From positions 38,541,493 through 38,605,492 of the forward strand of contig OX419759.1 in NCBI GenBank assembly GCA_948567375.1: a DNA stretch of 64,000 nt. Direction: 5' to 3'. Made by a program: the position numbers and the translations under genes. This DNA is from Lunularia cruciata. Taxonomy: Eukaryota; Streptophyta; Marchantiopsida; Lunulariales; Lunulariaceae. The stretch's first letter is position 1, and each line of letters opens with the position of its first letter. Below are positions 43,622 to 55,442 of this stretch, piece after piece. The notes under the pieces were generated by a model. That model was not told the DNA's origin and made no database searches. It saw only the letters and a program-made list of their open reading frames with translations.

Positions 43622-46600
43622 GACTTTTGTGGTAGAAATCAAGGGATCTCTTTTATAGGAGATAGTAAATGGAATTGAAACTACACTTCACAAGATTTAG
43701 TGGAATTATTCTTAGTCTGATAAAGTAATACTTGTGAATTTCTAAGATGTGTTTTGGTGGTTGTCATAACCTTCTTTTGGGAGTTGTCTCTACTCAAGAA
43801 ATGAAAGATGAAAAATAAAAGACCAAATTTGTGAAATTTATCTTAGTTTCTTTCCATTTTAAAATGTATCCTTGTAGGAACAAACTACTTTACCTTAATA
43901 AACTGCAATTTGGTGCAAATTATGCTATAATATTCATGTATCAAATGATCAAGCTTAAAAAATAAAAAGCCATAGGTAGAATAACAATGCCAAAGATTCA
44001 TGAACTAAAGTTGAAAATTTAAACTCTTAGTGCATAGGTCTAAGATGACCCAAAGTTGGAAAGGTTGTCTATGAAACTGAGGGAGTATACAGATAGGAAA
44101 TTTTAAGAAATTTGTGATAGAGTAGTCTTAGAAATCACCAATTATAGTGAGAGAACTGAAAGTCTCCTTAGGAAAGGTAGAGGCAAGGTAGACTAGTACA
44201 AAGAATTTCTCACTAAATTAAGATTCTTTATAGTTATACATATCTTCTTAGTTGTATGATCTTTGAAGTAAAAGTCCAAAGAAGGTAGCCCATGTAGAGT
44301 TTCTTTGGAAAGGATTTAAACAGTTTCCCAAGACACATATTCATTATTTAGCAGAGTTTTAGCAAAGTAGGATAAGACAAGATAATAGAATCATGATTTA
44401 TAGTCTAGATGCAAGAAGATAGTTTGATAAATCTTTGTACTTCCTCAACTATTAGATTTCTTTGGTTAGTAGAAGGAAAAGCTATTTAAGGCCTTTTAAA
44501 TATTCATTCAGTCCATACAAGTTTAATAAAGTGGAAGAGCTAGAAGCTCTCTAGTGCTTTACTTAAGTATTTTGTAGTTTGATTGTATGTCTTTGGTGAG
44601 TAGTGGTGAAGAACTTCATAGTACAAACACAAGTAGCTAAGTGGGTGTGTTCAATAGTACTTGAGGCTAGGGTCTAGGATCCTTGGTAGTTCTAAAGGAA
44701 TGAAGTAATGCCATGATAAGTATTAAGTGAGTTATAGTGCCAAAGTACCATAAAATCAAAAACTAAAGATTTTCCACGAATGCAAAGAACATTCCAAGTT
44801 GTGCCTTGTGAAGGGTAGACCACATTATTTGGAGTTGTATTCTTCAAAGTTGAAGAAGCCCCTTTGGAATGACTAAATCATCACCTTTGGGAATAGTTGG
44901 AACTTAGCTTTAGTGAAAGTGATTTTGGGAGTTCTCCTTTTGCCATAGTAGATTGCAGTTTGTGACTTGACACTCTTCTAGGAGTGCTTCATGCCCAAGT
45001 GGTTAAAAGGGAACAATGAAGAACTATAATAGTGACACTTCCCTTTAATTTTATCTCATGTCTATGTGAGAATGATATATTTCTTGATATTAATCTACAA
45101 AGTGTATGACATTGGGTTGTCACATACATGTTTGGCACAATTATTAGGGATGCACTCTTCAGAGTGGTTAGATATGAAGATCAAATGAGGCAATGAGTGT
45201 TGTTAGGGAATCCAATACTAGGAGACATTCAAATATCTTGTGATTTAAGAGTCTTAAAGAGAAATCAGAAATGCAAAAATAAGTGGCATGCAACACAAGA
45301 AAGAAAATCTCAAGCTGAAGTTGACAATCTTGAGATAAAAGTAGTGATATATACCAAATCTGCTCTTTGGAAAGTATCCTTCCAGAAAGGAGAGTTTGAA
45401 TTCAAGAACACTTTTGTGCAATTACTCAAACGTAAAATTTGCTACTTCAACTCAATCTAGTTTGGAAGAAGAAAGTTCCAAGAAATTGAAGGAGGAAGAA
45501 TCTTAACCTTGGTCTTTAAGTCTTATCTTGCTCACAAATTTATACTTCTTGTTTTGAAGAATACTATTTAGAGGATATTGATTTTCTCTAATGCACTAAA
45601 AAGATGGAGAAGGATAGTGGTTTAGAGATTTTACTTCTCTTAATTCTAATCTATCTTATATTAATTATAAATATCTTACTCGGTATAAGTGTTTTGAAAT
45701 TTTACCAAGAAAATTGATAAATGTATGTATGATGTATCATTATACCTCATGGCATCAATTGCTACAGTTTACAATAAGCTTGGAAGAAGAAATTCAACAA
45801 ACGTTGAAAAAGGAAAGTTTCACCATATAAGTTTGGCTGATGAGCATCTATAAATTTGATGCTGGGTAGAATCTTTTAAAATATTCTTTTTTCATTTCCA
45901 ACAAGAAATATTCTTCTGAAAATAGAAAATAAAATTATCCCATCACTCCCTAAGTGCAAATGCTTGTACAACTTGTCAATTATGAGGCAAAGCAAAAAGG
46001 TATATATTTGATTTTTATTTTAGAATAACTTTAAATAAAAAAATTCATACAAAAATACCAAAGGAACTTAATGTACTTGTACAACTGTTGGAATAAAAAC
46101 ATTTCTTTGCTATTTTATAAAATTATTGATTGGTAATCACTTTGGACATCATTATTCATCAACCCAAACTTGAAGGAGAATTTTTCTATTTTCCGAGGAA
46201 AATGTCCTAGAATAATATAGTTCATGCAATGTCGTTAAGGTATTGTGGAAATAGAAAGGTCTTTAACCAAATTGGGAGTGTTGTGGCATTGTGGAAATTT
46301 TTTGGAGAAAGAAATAATAAAACCGTACCTTATCTTCTTTTTCTTTTAATGTCATTGGAAGAATTGGAGTCCAATATAAACAAGAAAGAATATCTAGCAT
46401 GTTTTTGATATTAGGTTTCAGTCGCAAACGAGAACTGAAGAACTCAAAGGATTTGGTTGCAAGAGAAAAGTTTAAACCATTGACTTGTGGAGGAGTGTAG
46501 AGGACAACAGCTGAAACTTGTTTAGTTGAAATGTGGGATGAGAAGGAAAGAAAAATTAGTCTTCAACTAGGTTAGATGGTAAGTTGATGGAAATTTTAGA

Positions 46601-46900
46601 AGAACTGCCGAATTGTGGATAGCAGATAGGGTGAGAGAAAGAAAAATTTTAAGGAGTGATGGGAGAAAAATATAATAAAATGTATAGATTTATTACTATT
46701 ACTATGACTTTTGCCCCGTAGAAGCTCTTGCAATATGTTTAGAGATATAACCATTGACCTCAATTATGGAGTAGAAAAACTTTGAGTCATAGTTTTTGAA
46801 GGTGGTTGCCCTGAAAATTTTAGGGCTTGCTTTTTATTGAACTGGATATTTCTTAATAAGCAATGAGTATAAAACATCCTTGCTATAACTATCGTCCAGC
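43622..46900. other. AT-rich non-genic region
   Basis: No gene supported. The ORF at 45197-45460 has no recognisable motif. The composition is very AT-rich, with runs such as 46010-46080. Possibly an old transposon or intergenic sequence. Confidence 0.45.
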
Positions 46901-46934
46901 ATGAAGGTTGGATCAATTCTCAATGTCCAGGTTT

Positions 46935-47005
46935 GGTGCAGGAACGACCTGGGCGTAACCCGTAACTATTAGGTTCAAATCTAGCCTCCCATTCTGGTTC
47001 AAAAG
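46935..47005 (+). repeat. Possible tRNA-derived SINE or tRNA fragment
   Basis: A box-B-like GGTTCAAATC at 46972-46981 follows a box-A-like TTGGTGCAGG (46934-46943) at a spacing compatible with a Pol III promoter. A full tRNA cloverleaf does not fold. No tail or target duplication was found. Weak evidence only. Confidence 0.2.
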
Positions 47006-50000
47006 CCATAAGGGCTCACGTTTGTTTAGCTCGGTCTCTCAATGTTGAGAGTGGTGGAAAAAAATCTTTTTTTCGCAGTCTTTTTCCAGTGATCGCGCTC
47101 CGCGCTGTTTAGCTGTGAGGCCGGGCAGACCACGGTGCTTTTTCCTCGATTATCTTCGTAACCCCCGCCAATTATTTGGCATGGCCTACCAATTTACTGG
47201 CTTCTAAGGTATGCCGTATCGTGAGAGCTTGATACCAAGGGTTCATCATCGACTATTTCTTCAAATTGGTGTTTGGGTGTGTCTTGGTATGTCAACTGGA
47301 GACTTAATTGGCTATTGGCCTATGGATCAAGAATATTTGCCTTGCATTTAGACTCTATTTCTTTACCACTAAATTTATTTTAATTTTTTATATATGTTTT
47401 GAATGTTTTTTACTTTCTTCTCGTCTTCTAACAAGATGGCAATTACTTTGGCAGCCTTATTTTTTGAATGGAACATTCTCAAATAGATTGAGAGACTTAC
47501 TAAAGAAAGCAATTTCCGTAGATGTTTTGATTAGTGATAATGTAAGTAAGAAATTGCATTTGCCGTACCCTAAGTTTACAATGCCTGTATTTGCCGTTTG
47601 TGGCCCTTTCTATTCAAACGTAGTCGATGGGGCCAAGATTGCATCCTAAAAAGCAAGTCCAAGAACAAGAAATAACCTTTTGAAAATATTGAGGCTCGAG
47701 CTAACAAAAGAGCTCAATGAGAATCTTGTGCCACGGAGCTGGCTGCGACGCAAACAGTCGTTGTGACATTCCAACCGTCATGCCCTCCGTCAGCATCTTC
47801 ATCTTGCAACGTCCAAAATTTAAGTTTTGCGTTTTGGTCAATGCGAGACGAGGTCCAAATCAAAAGGGAAGAACTTGACACCCCTCTCCCCTCTATGTTC
47901 AATTAATTTAGGAGGGATGGATACATGAGGTTGGAGGTAGGTTCGGTCAAACCAAAATGCCCCGAGGACATTCAAGGAACACAAACTTCAAGTCATCTGA
48001 ATCTGTTTCCATGTGTGCTCCCAACAACGATTTCCCATGTGTGGTGTTCAGAAATTGATAGGGATGACCTGACGCGAAACATGGCAAGTTGCTCTAGGGG
48101 CGTCGAATTGGGGAAGCCGCTGGCTGAGACAAGAATTGAAGAGCCGGGTCATTTCAGAACTGTTAAGCATATCCTTTCGAGGAAACAACTCCTACCGGTA
48201 GCACGATTTGAAACATCTCCAAATTTATACAATTCGACGGCCATGTACAATGGACATACCTTTGGAGATGGTTTTCAAGCTCTTCAAGGCTACAACCCTT
48301 GAGCACAGGGTAAGATCACGCTGTTGCACGTCCATACGGATATAAAAGTGTCAAATTGGTTGATCACCCGAAGACAGGAAAGCTAGAATGCCGCATCCAG
48401 CGAACTCAACAGGTGCTAGAAGAACGTTGTGATCATCCTCTGATGGAATACGTATAACGGTGATCATGATGGATGAATAAATATTGTCGATAACGTTTAG
48501 GAGTTAATCGAACTTGTCAGTGAATATTTTACGCTTCCTCACAAAGAGACTATGAGTGCTATATAAGTACTAGTAATACTTCAGTGTCGAACAAGAAAGG
48601 TGAACATGATGCCCCATGACTCTCGAGACATTTAAGTAATAATTCTACTCTACCTTCTCGAAGCCAGCCAAGAATCATCTGTAAAGGCTAAGTGTATGAC
48701 TACCAAAGCATAAGAATAACTTTGACAAAAACTATCATAACTGGACACAGAAGATCAATTCATGGTTTAAGGAAACAAATCAATTGGAGATACCGAAGAA
48801 ATTATGTCTTACCGCACGCCAAGTCAGAGAAGATTCTTTGAGCTGTGGTTGTAAACGCCCTTTAATTAATTTGAGATTGAGTTTCATCCGGCAGATCTTT
48901 CTTATTCATGGACAAGCTCCTCTCATGTTCTCAATCATGTGAAACTTGTTGGGATGCTCGGATGAACAAATTTCTAAGATCAACGGTTCCGAGAAGAGTC
49001 TTGAAAGGGAAAAAATATGTATTTGTGAACAGAAGGATTTGGAGATGTCCCCACCACATAATCCACACCAAAGGTAAGCAACTCCAACAATCACTCCATT
49101 AGTATATGTGTTACTCGACTATGTTCAAAGACCAAGGAGAATTCAGTGGTTCTACTCCTGGCCTTGTTGGAACACTTCTAGGTAAGGAAAGGATACCCAA
49201 CTTGAACTGCTGCGCAACTTGAGCGCAGGACCATTTGAGACAAGATACAAGAAATTTGTACCTCATGAGATATGGAAAGGATTTTCAAGGGGATCAATAT
49301 CTCTCCGAAACGGGGTCTTTGCCAATCTGCGGGATTGGCCAGGCGTAGCCGTGGCTGCTGAAACGCTGGCAGGGGCACAGCAAAGACAAGTTCTTTTCGA
49401 TTCGAAACATTGAGTTCCCGTCATAGTCTGTTGCACCTACGTCTACAGACCACGTGAGATATTAGCAAGTCTGATCATCAGGCTAAATTTGGTGAAGGCT
49501 TCTAGGTGATGGTGAAACAGGGTTTCTGTGCGGGACATGCTGAACGCATCTTGAGGATGATTTTGGAAAAGTAGAACATAGACAGGTCGTCTATGTGCGA
49601 GCAAACGTCTAGAAATAGGTCGATGCACAAAAAGGCACCACTCCATTAGAACGGTGCACAGATACAGCAGATTACCCAATTATAACTCACATAACATCTC
49701 TAAGCAGCATATTTTCCGTGAAAAGACTGCTCCTAGAAAACCACGTTTCAATGAGGAAAGGTCCACTGAAAACAAATTCTAGAAACCGTAATTTCTCTCG
49801 TCCAAACTGCCTGAATTGTACACATATCCATCGCAGCAGGAAAATGGAGCTCGAGGAGGAGGAGGAGATCTAAGACTTGGTCACAATGAGTCCATTAGAG
49901 CAGTACGCGTCACACAACGCCAGCTAGCCGAGCACAACGATGTACTGAACATGCACCTTTTCTAGCGACATCCCTAAAATTTACAGCCAAGAGCGCGTGA

Positions 50001-50615
50001 ATTCTGGACCATGTGCTCCTCACTCGGTGCTTCACTCTTCGCTGTTACTGACTTTCTGGCCCCCCACCAGACCATCCTTCACCATTTCCAGGCACAAAAT
50101 GGTCAGTTCTGGAAATATTCCCCACTTTTGGCGGTTCGCTTATTCTCATCATCCGGAGCGAGGATCTGGAACAGAAGACTTGCCCCGTATGTAGCAGCAA
50201 TAAAACCATGAAGATACTTACTATTGTCCCGACATAGGATTTATCAAACCAAATGTAACTAAATTCAATTACCTCTCCAGGAGCATAAGAAAAGCTCAAA
50301 GTCCGGGAACAGTTTGAATCAAACGATCTTCTTGCAGAATCTTGCTTTAGTAGCCAATATAAAAGCGAGTGATAGTCTATTGAAAAGCAACGTACACAGA
50401 TCTAGAACAGATAAGTTGCTCGAGAAGTAGCTAGTTAGGCTCGTCAATCTCGAGCAGCAGGTTTGTTTATCAGTCTAGATCTTTAATCGAGAAGTTGCAT
50501 TTCCGCCAATTCCATAGTAAACTAAAGCCCGGTGAGTAAATAGAAGACAGAATTGATAGAATTCTTGTTAGTTATCGTCTTAAGATCTAGAACTTGTAGG
50601 CCTTACAGAAAAATC
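47006..50615. other. Intergenic region left of carbonic anhydrase
   Basis: Composition becomes more balanced from about 46.9 kb. ORFs at 47308-47649 (113 aa), 47925-48302 (125 aa) and 49219-49413 (64 aa) have no motif I recognise and no clear splice context; the second could be an exon of a small unknown gene, but nothing supports it beyond being open. I see no RNA gene. Confidence 0.35.
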
Positions 50616-53013
50616 ATGCAGATGGGCCATCTACGGCTGAGCACCAATTATCCAACTACGGTTGCTCTGAGATTGGCTACGTTTTATCTTCTCGCATGGG
50701 GAGCTTACGCAGCAGGTAACATTCGGAACTCTGCACCTCGTTCCAAACATGAGTCTGCTTAGTCCGCTGAGACAAATCGAACCTGAATTTCGGACGACTT
50801 TATGTGCTATTCTTCACTAACTGTACAACTCCACATTCCGAAGGTTTGATTCAAGCCTTTCTTACTACAAACCGACTTAATATCGTCCCTCCAAACGTGT
50901 GTTGAGTCAGATGCTGGCAGTTTCTCTTACTATGGCTCGAAGGATTCCGGACCAAAACCCGATCAGTGGGGGAACAATCCTGACTGGAGACTATGTAAGG
51001 AAGGGAAGGAGCAATCACCAATCAACATCTCTACGCGCAACTCGACTTTTGAAACAAACTTCTTGAAACTCGAGAATGATTACAACCCAGTAAATGGCAT
51101 TCTCTTCATCGACAGCGCCAATATCCTTGAGGTCAAGTAGCAAATTCTATGCCCAATCTGATTCCATTCCCTGGTGTTCATGTTTCACACTTATTCTACA
51201 TAATTCAGAGCCATGGTGCTAGAAAAGTTAGTTCTTATTTTCCCAGGTAACAAACTGTGCAACACCCTGTAAAATAGAGTTTCGAGTGGAATTTCTGACC
51301 ATCTCTTTTACTTGAGACACTGCTTTGAATTTGAGTGAAGGTTAGAAGCGATGACGGGATTGTCTGAACTGGTCAATTCATGCTTCTGGCAGGTGGAGTT
51401 GCTCGGTGAAGGTGGAACTTTTAAAATCGGAGAGAAGACTTACCAGTTGTTGCAATTTCATTTCCATTCCCCCAGCGAGCACACAATTGACGGTTATAGG
51501 TGAGAGAGATTACACCTCGAGCCACATTGGCAACTTGTGGTCTATATACTCTTAGTACCACTTATAGCAATAGAATGTGATATTACGTGTTTGTTTAAAT
51601 AGTGTTTGTTTCAAATAGGTACTACCTGCATTTCGTAGGTGTCGAAATTTGTTGTTCAATTTTTTGTGGCTGATCAGTGCAGCGGGTGCAATTATTTTCC
51701 ACTATCAGGTTTCCTCTCGAGATGCATTTGGTTCACAAATCTGAAAGTGGTGATCTTGCTGTGATTGGAATTCCCTTCTCAATCGGGCCTAAAAATTCGT
51801 TCCTTGCCGAGGTCAGATTTTAACAGAGATTTGAGATTTTAACAGAGTTTAAATCTCAAGGCTGCACGGTTCCTTCTCACCTTGGTTGGCTTAGGTTTTG
51901 GATCCCTTCTAAATGCATGCCTCCGGTCATATGCGATCCCAGACTAAAGCTTTGAATTTGAAACATTCATCAGTACACGTAGTTGTCACCAATCCTGCCT
52001 CTTTTCCCATGAGGTCCAGGTTACAACCTGGACCTCATGGGAAACCTCATCGGTTCTGTAACTCACTGTGCGTTCGGATGTGGTGGGAAATGTTCCGATC
52101 TATCTGGCAATCGCTGGCGTTGTGAACTTCGCATGTGAACAGTTCTGGGATGAATTACCCCGTTTGACCGACCGAAAAGTTACGGTGAACTTGACTAATG
52201 TGGACGTGAACGAGCCCAACCTGCGTTTCGGCCCCGCCCACGCTCGCTACCCAGGATCTCTTACCACGCCTCCATGCAGTGAACAAGTCACCTGGACCGT
52301 CATTCTAGGAAAGGTTTGTCACGCGCACCCCAAGCCTCTGAATTTCCCGTTTCCCTTGTGCATGTGATCACAGCTTCTTGAAGGATAGTAGAAGACAGTA
52401 GAAATTCTGCAACAGGATCCCAAATTTTGCTCTTTGATCATGACTACAAATAATGCAATCTAGAATCTGATTACATGATCTGTGATTGTACTATGGACAC
52501 GAACTGCACACGTTTATATCTCCCAAGCAAGCAAGCACATGATAGACAGAAAGTCAACGGGTCAGAAACGGCAAAAGAATTGAAGGATTTTACCTTCAAG
52601 AGTAGAAACCAGTGACATTTTGACATCAAATTCTGTCCACAGCCTGATTCTGTTCTTATGAAGATAAGAACAGAATCCAGAATCTGGTCTACTCGAGCTA
52701 ATATATCCATGTTATGAATTCTCGCAGTCAAATACAGTATCTAAAGAGCAAATGTGGACTTACAGCAAACTTCTCCCGGTAGGAATTCTATCCAATTTAT
52801 GATAAATATGCTATTCTTCCTGTATCTGTTCAATACAGCCTCAATTTCGTTTGAATTCTCCAGTACATGGGTGGAGAACATTCTGATGCTGGGATTGATC
52901 CTTTTATTTTACTTCATTGTGGGGTGCTGATGCAGAATTCCAATGCAAGGCCCGTACAGGGGCTGAACGATAGGAAGGTGGGCAAGAATCTGGGACTGTT
53001 CAGAAGAAAATAG
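50616..53013 (+). CDS. Alpha-type carbonic anhydrase, secreted, multi-exon
   Basis: Catalyses reversible hydration of CO2 at a zinc site. Proposed exons: 50616-50715, 50911-51131, 51393-51499, 51709-51811, 52143-52313, at least one short exon around 52750-52860, and 52936-53013. Exon 1 gives a signal peptide ([16 protein letters not shown]), so the protein should enter the secretory path. Later exons give [27 protein letters not shown] (zinc His 94 and 96, Glu106), EMHLVH (zinc His119), FWDELP and [10 protein letters not shown] (Thr199), ending [11 protein letters not shown]. The Cys in CKEG and PPCSE fit the disulphide of plant alpha-CAs. The usual proton-shuttle His64 aligns with Asn. Start: either ATG 50616 or ATG 50625. 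The exon between GK and NSNARP is not resolved; candidates have poor length or phase. Confidence 0.9.
52003..52044. repeat. Perfect 20-bp foldback in carbonic anhydrase intron 4
   Basis: Arms 52003-52022 and 52025-52044 are exact reverse complements with a 2-nt loop. It lies in the intron before the FWDELP exon. Such a stem could affect RNA folding or splicing, but nothing shows that it does. Confidence 0.95.
52646..52677. repeat. Perfect 14-bp foldback in carbonic anhydrase intron 5 region
   Basis: Arms 52646-52659 and 52664-52677, loop of 4 nt. Confidence 0.9.
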
Positions 53014-54593
53014 GATGATGGCGACCACATGTACAACAAACTATAATTCATTGGACAGTATACAAGGCCATGGGGATTGTTGCCACATCGAATCTGTGAG
53101 AACCCATTTCCATAATCGTTTCTGTTGTTGAACACACAGACTTACGATTTCCCCTTCTCACCCTGAAGTTTTATTTTCAAAGACTGGGTTAGGAGACCAC
53201 ACTATAGGTGAAAGGAGAAATAAATCAAATTATATTCCTTGTGTAGTACATTTTTCTAGTTCAGATTTCGCGTTCGGTAAACTTTAGTGAGGCTTACACA
53301 CCAGCCACAACACTTTTGGCAAAGCACATTGCCTTAACGCCTGATAAGAATATATTAGGTTTTAGGATTTATAAAATGTGCAGATTGACTTTGAGTAAAT
53401 GAACAAAGTCCGGCACCATCAATAATACAACATTCATGTTGTGGATATATTTCCCTGTAACGCATTACGCTAATGAAATCATGTGGAACTTTGTCGGGAT
53501 TCAAACAGTTTCTGTATATTGCTGTTGATACAAGTCTGGGAATCTGCTTGCTCTATCTCTACACTAAGCTCTGTGTAATACTCGTCCAGCTGAACAAATT
53601 TCAATGGAAGTTCCAGAAATTATATGCATGAGACCAGATAAAAGAATAACTGGTGTGCTTTGAAATTCTCACAGTTTAGTCGAATAGGTGCAGTTGGTAA
53701 GTACAGAACTAGCTGCTAATAGAGGTGTATCTGATTCGAATTGATACAGTGCCACGTTCAGTTGGAGTAACATGTACACAACTGTCAGAGTTCTATATTT
53801 TGTGACAGACGGAGTGTAACGGGGGTGCAAATGGACGTGTAATATACCATTAACTCTTTCTGATTCTATTCTACGGGCCGAGCAATGTGCATATGTTTTT
53901 TCACAGTTTATCATTGAGTACCATATCGTCTTTTATTTCATGTTCTTCACTAAAAGCTGAACGGTTTAGCAGATTGTAATTGTCAGTCTGAAATGAAATT
54001 TATGTCTAAAGACCTAATACTTACTGAACAAGAATGTTATTCTACTACCAGAAAATACGACCTAGTGATGTTAGCCACTGTGGCTAACATCTGCATATGT
54101 AGAGAGAAGTTACTATTTCAGAGAAGCAGATCCTGTATAATCAACCAGCTGGCGACTTATCTTGTTCACCATTTAAGAGACAATCATTGCCTGACGCCTG
54201 GGGTGTGAGGTTTTCAACCATCATCCTCATTTCTTCCCACATCTCACGCCCATATTGTACAGGGCGAAAATTTTTTATCATTGTCCAAGCATGTATTCAT
54301 AGTAGCACGCCATGACCACATAGAGACTTGAACGAGGGTTTCAAAATATCATTTATTACAATAGACAACAGCACACATATGCGTATGAATGTTCGTAGAC
54401 TTCTCCGCAGCTAACTGGGATGCAAGATAGACCTTCTCCGTGGCGAGAATTGTGAACGTGTTGCGCTAAAGGAGGTCTCCATTCCGCGGGCGAAAGGGTG
54501 AGCGACACCCATGATGGGTGCAGAACTAATATACAGAAGGACTCACATGTGTCTTTCAAGCCATTTTGAAAGATTTTATTTCGCTCGATGCAA
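53014..54593. other. 3' flank of carbonic anhydrase and intergenic
   Basis: No ORF with a recognisable motif. Contains a perfect 11-bp foldback at 54067-54077 / 54081-54091 with a 3-nt loop. The 3' UTR of the carbonic anhydrase must lie in the first part; no single poly(A) signal stands out. Confidence 0.5.
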
Positions 54594-55211
54594 TTATTTG
54601 TTGCCAGTCACTGACTCCTTGGCCTGAGTAAGAGTCTCCTTAACCTTGTCACCAGCCTGCAGGCAAGCACGAAAATCCGATTAGTAGGAGAGTACACACA
54701 TATATATATGAGCACTAGGTATGTGCATCTCAACGTCTCAAAACCCTGGAAGATACTTGAACGATCAGAGATGATGGGATCGTCATTCTTGCAATTGCCT
54801 CTAAGCTGAAGATTTGAGCAAGTCATCATCCAAGACCATCACCTACAGACGTATGGAATACTATGAAACGGTTTGCCAGTGGATAGAGTTAGATCTCTGT
54901 AAGCTTAAGGTCACCTTTACTGCATGCAGAACTCTTATATCTCCAATCGGACCATTCGGAAATTTAGAATCATGTATTACCTGCTGCAGGGCGTTAGCAG
55001 TGTTGTCCTTGCTCTCAACAGCCTTGTCCTTGGCAGTTTGAGTGGCATCAGACGTAGCTTGTCCAGCCTGGTTAGCCTTGTCCTTAGTGGCCTGTCCCAG
55101 ACCCTGTGCGTGGTCCTGAGCCTGTCCGGTCTTCTCAGCTCCGTAGTTCTTTGTCTGCTGAGTGGTGCTAGCAGCGGAGTCCTTGGCGCTCTCCATCTTG
55201 TCGGAAGACAT
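54594..55211 (-). CDS. LEA-like hydrophilic stress protein, copy 1
   Basis: Two exons on the minus strand: 55211-54981 (77 codons) and 54656-54594 (20 codons and TAA), joined by a GT-AG intron in phase 0; 97 aa. The product is short, highly hydrophilic and rich in Ala, Lys, Gln, Thr, with repeated words TAKDKA, QAGQATSDA and ATKDKA, and no hydrophobic segment. It ends KETLTQAKESVTGNK. This composition and the 11-residue-like spacing fit LEA group 3 or KIN-like proteins, which protect membranes and proteins during drying or cold; assignment to a specific family is tentative. A related gene lies 1.9 kb upstream in the same orientation. A possible AATAAA lies at 54575-54580, very near the stop. 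Plus-strand ORFs over exon 1 are shadows. Confidence 0.88.
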
Positions 55212-55346
55212 AACTGCTGTGAAACCGAATGGTCTAAAGAGGGAAGGAAATCACAGATCGCGAGGTGAAGTGCTTGCAATTTCTGTACTCTGAAAATTGT
55301 GTTTGAAAGCTTGCAGATGTGATGTTTTTCTAGTTAGAACAACCTG

Positions 55347-55354
55347 CTTATATA
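55347..55354 (-). promoter_or_regulatory. TATA box of LEA-like copy 1
   Basis: TATATAAG on the minus strand about 136 bp upstream of the ATG. Confidence 0.65.
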
Positions 55355-55434
55355 CAAAATTGCTTCTCTCATCTCAACCTTTCTGCTCACGTCTCCGCAA
55401 AAATCTTAATTGAGCCATGCAAACTTCTCCAGCA

Positions 55435-55442
55435 CCACGTGT
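55435..55442 (-). promoter_or_regulatory. ABRE (ACACGTGG) of LEA-like copy 1
   Basis: The minus strand reads ACACGTGG, the G-box-type abscisic-acid response element bound by bZIP factors, about 80 bp upstream of the TATA box and 225 bp upstream of the ATG. LEA genes are commonly controlled this way; here it is inferred. Confidence 0.65.

Noticed and set aside
46972-46981. GGTTCAAATC as part of an intact tRNA gene
   Set aside because: The T-arm does not pair properly and no acceptor stem or anticodon arm can be built; kept only as a weak SINE-like note.
47308-47649. 113-aa hydrophobic ORF as a gene
   Set aside because: Begins at a non-ATG codon, is Phe/Leu-rich through AT-rich sequence, and shows no motif.
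47925-48302. 125-aa ORF as a gene
   Set aside because: No recognisable domain, no splice or promoter support, and the start context is not distinctive.
54924-55268. Plus-strand ORF of 114 aa with hydrophobic low-complexity product
   Set aside because: It is antisense to exon 1 of LEA-like copy 1, whose splice sites, homology to copy 2 and promoter support the minus strand. The same holds for 57437-57745.
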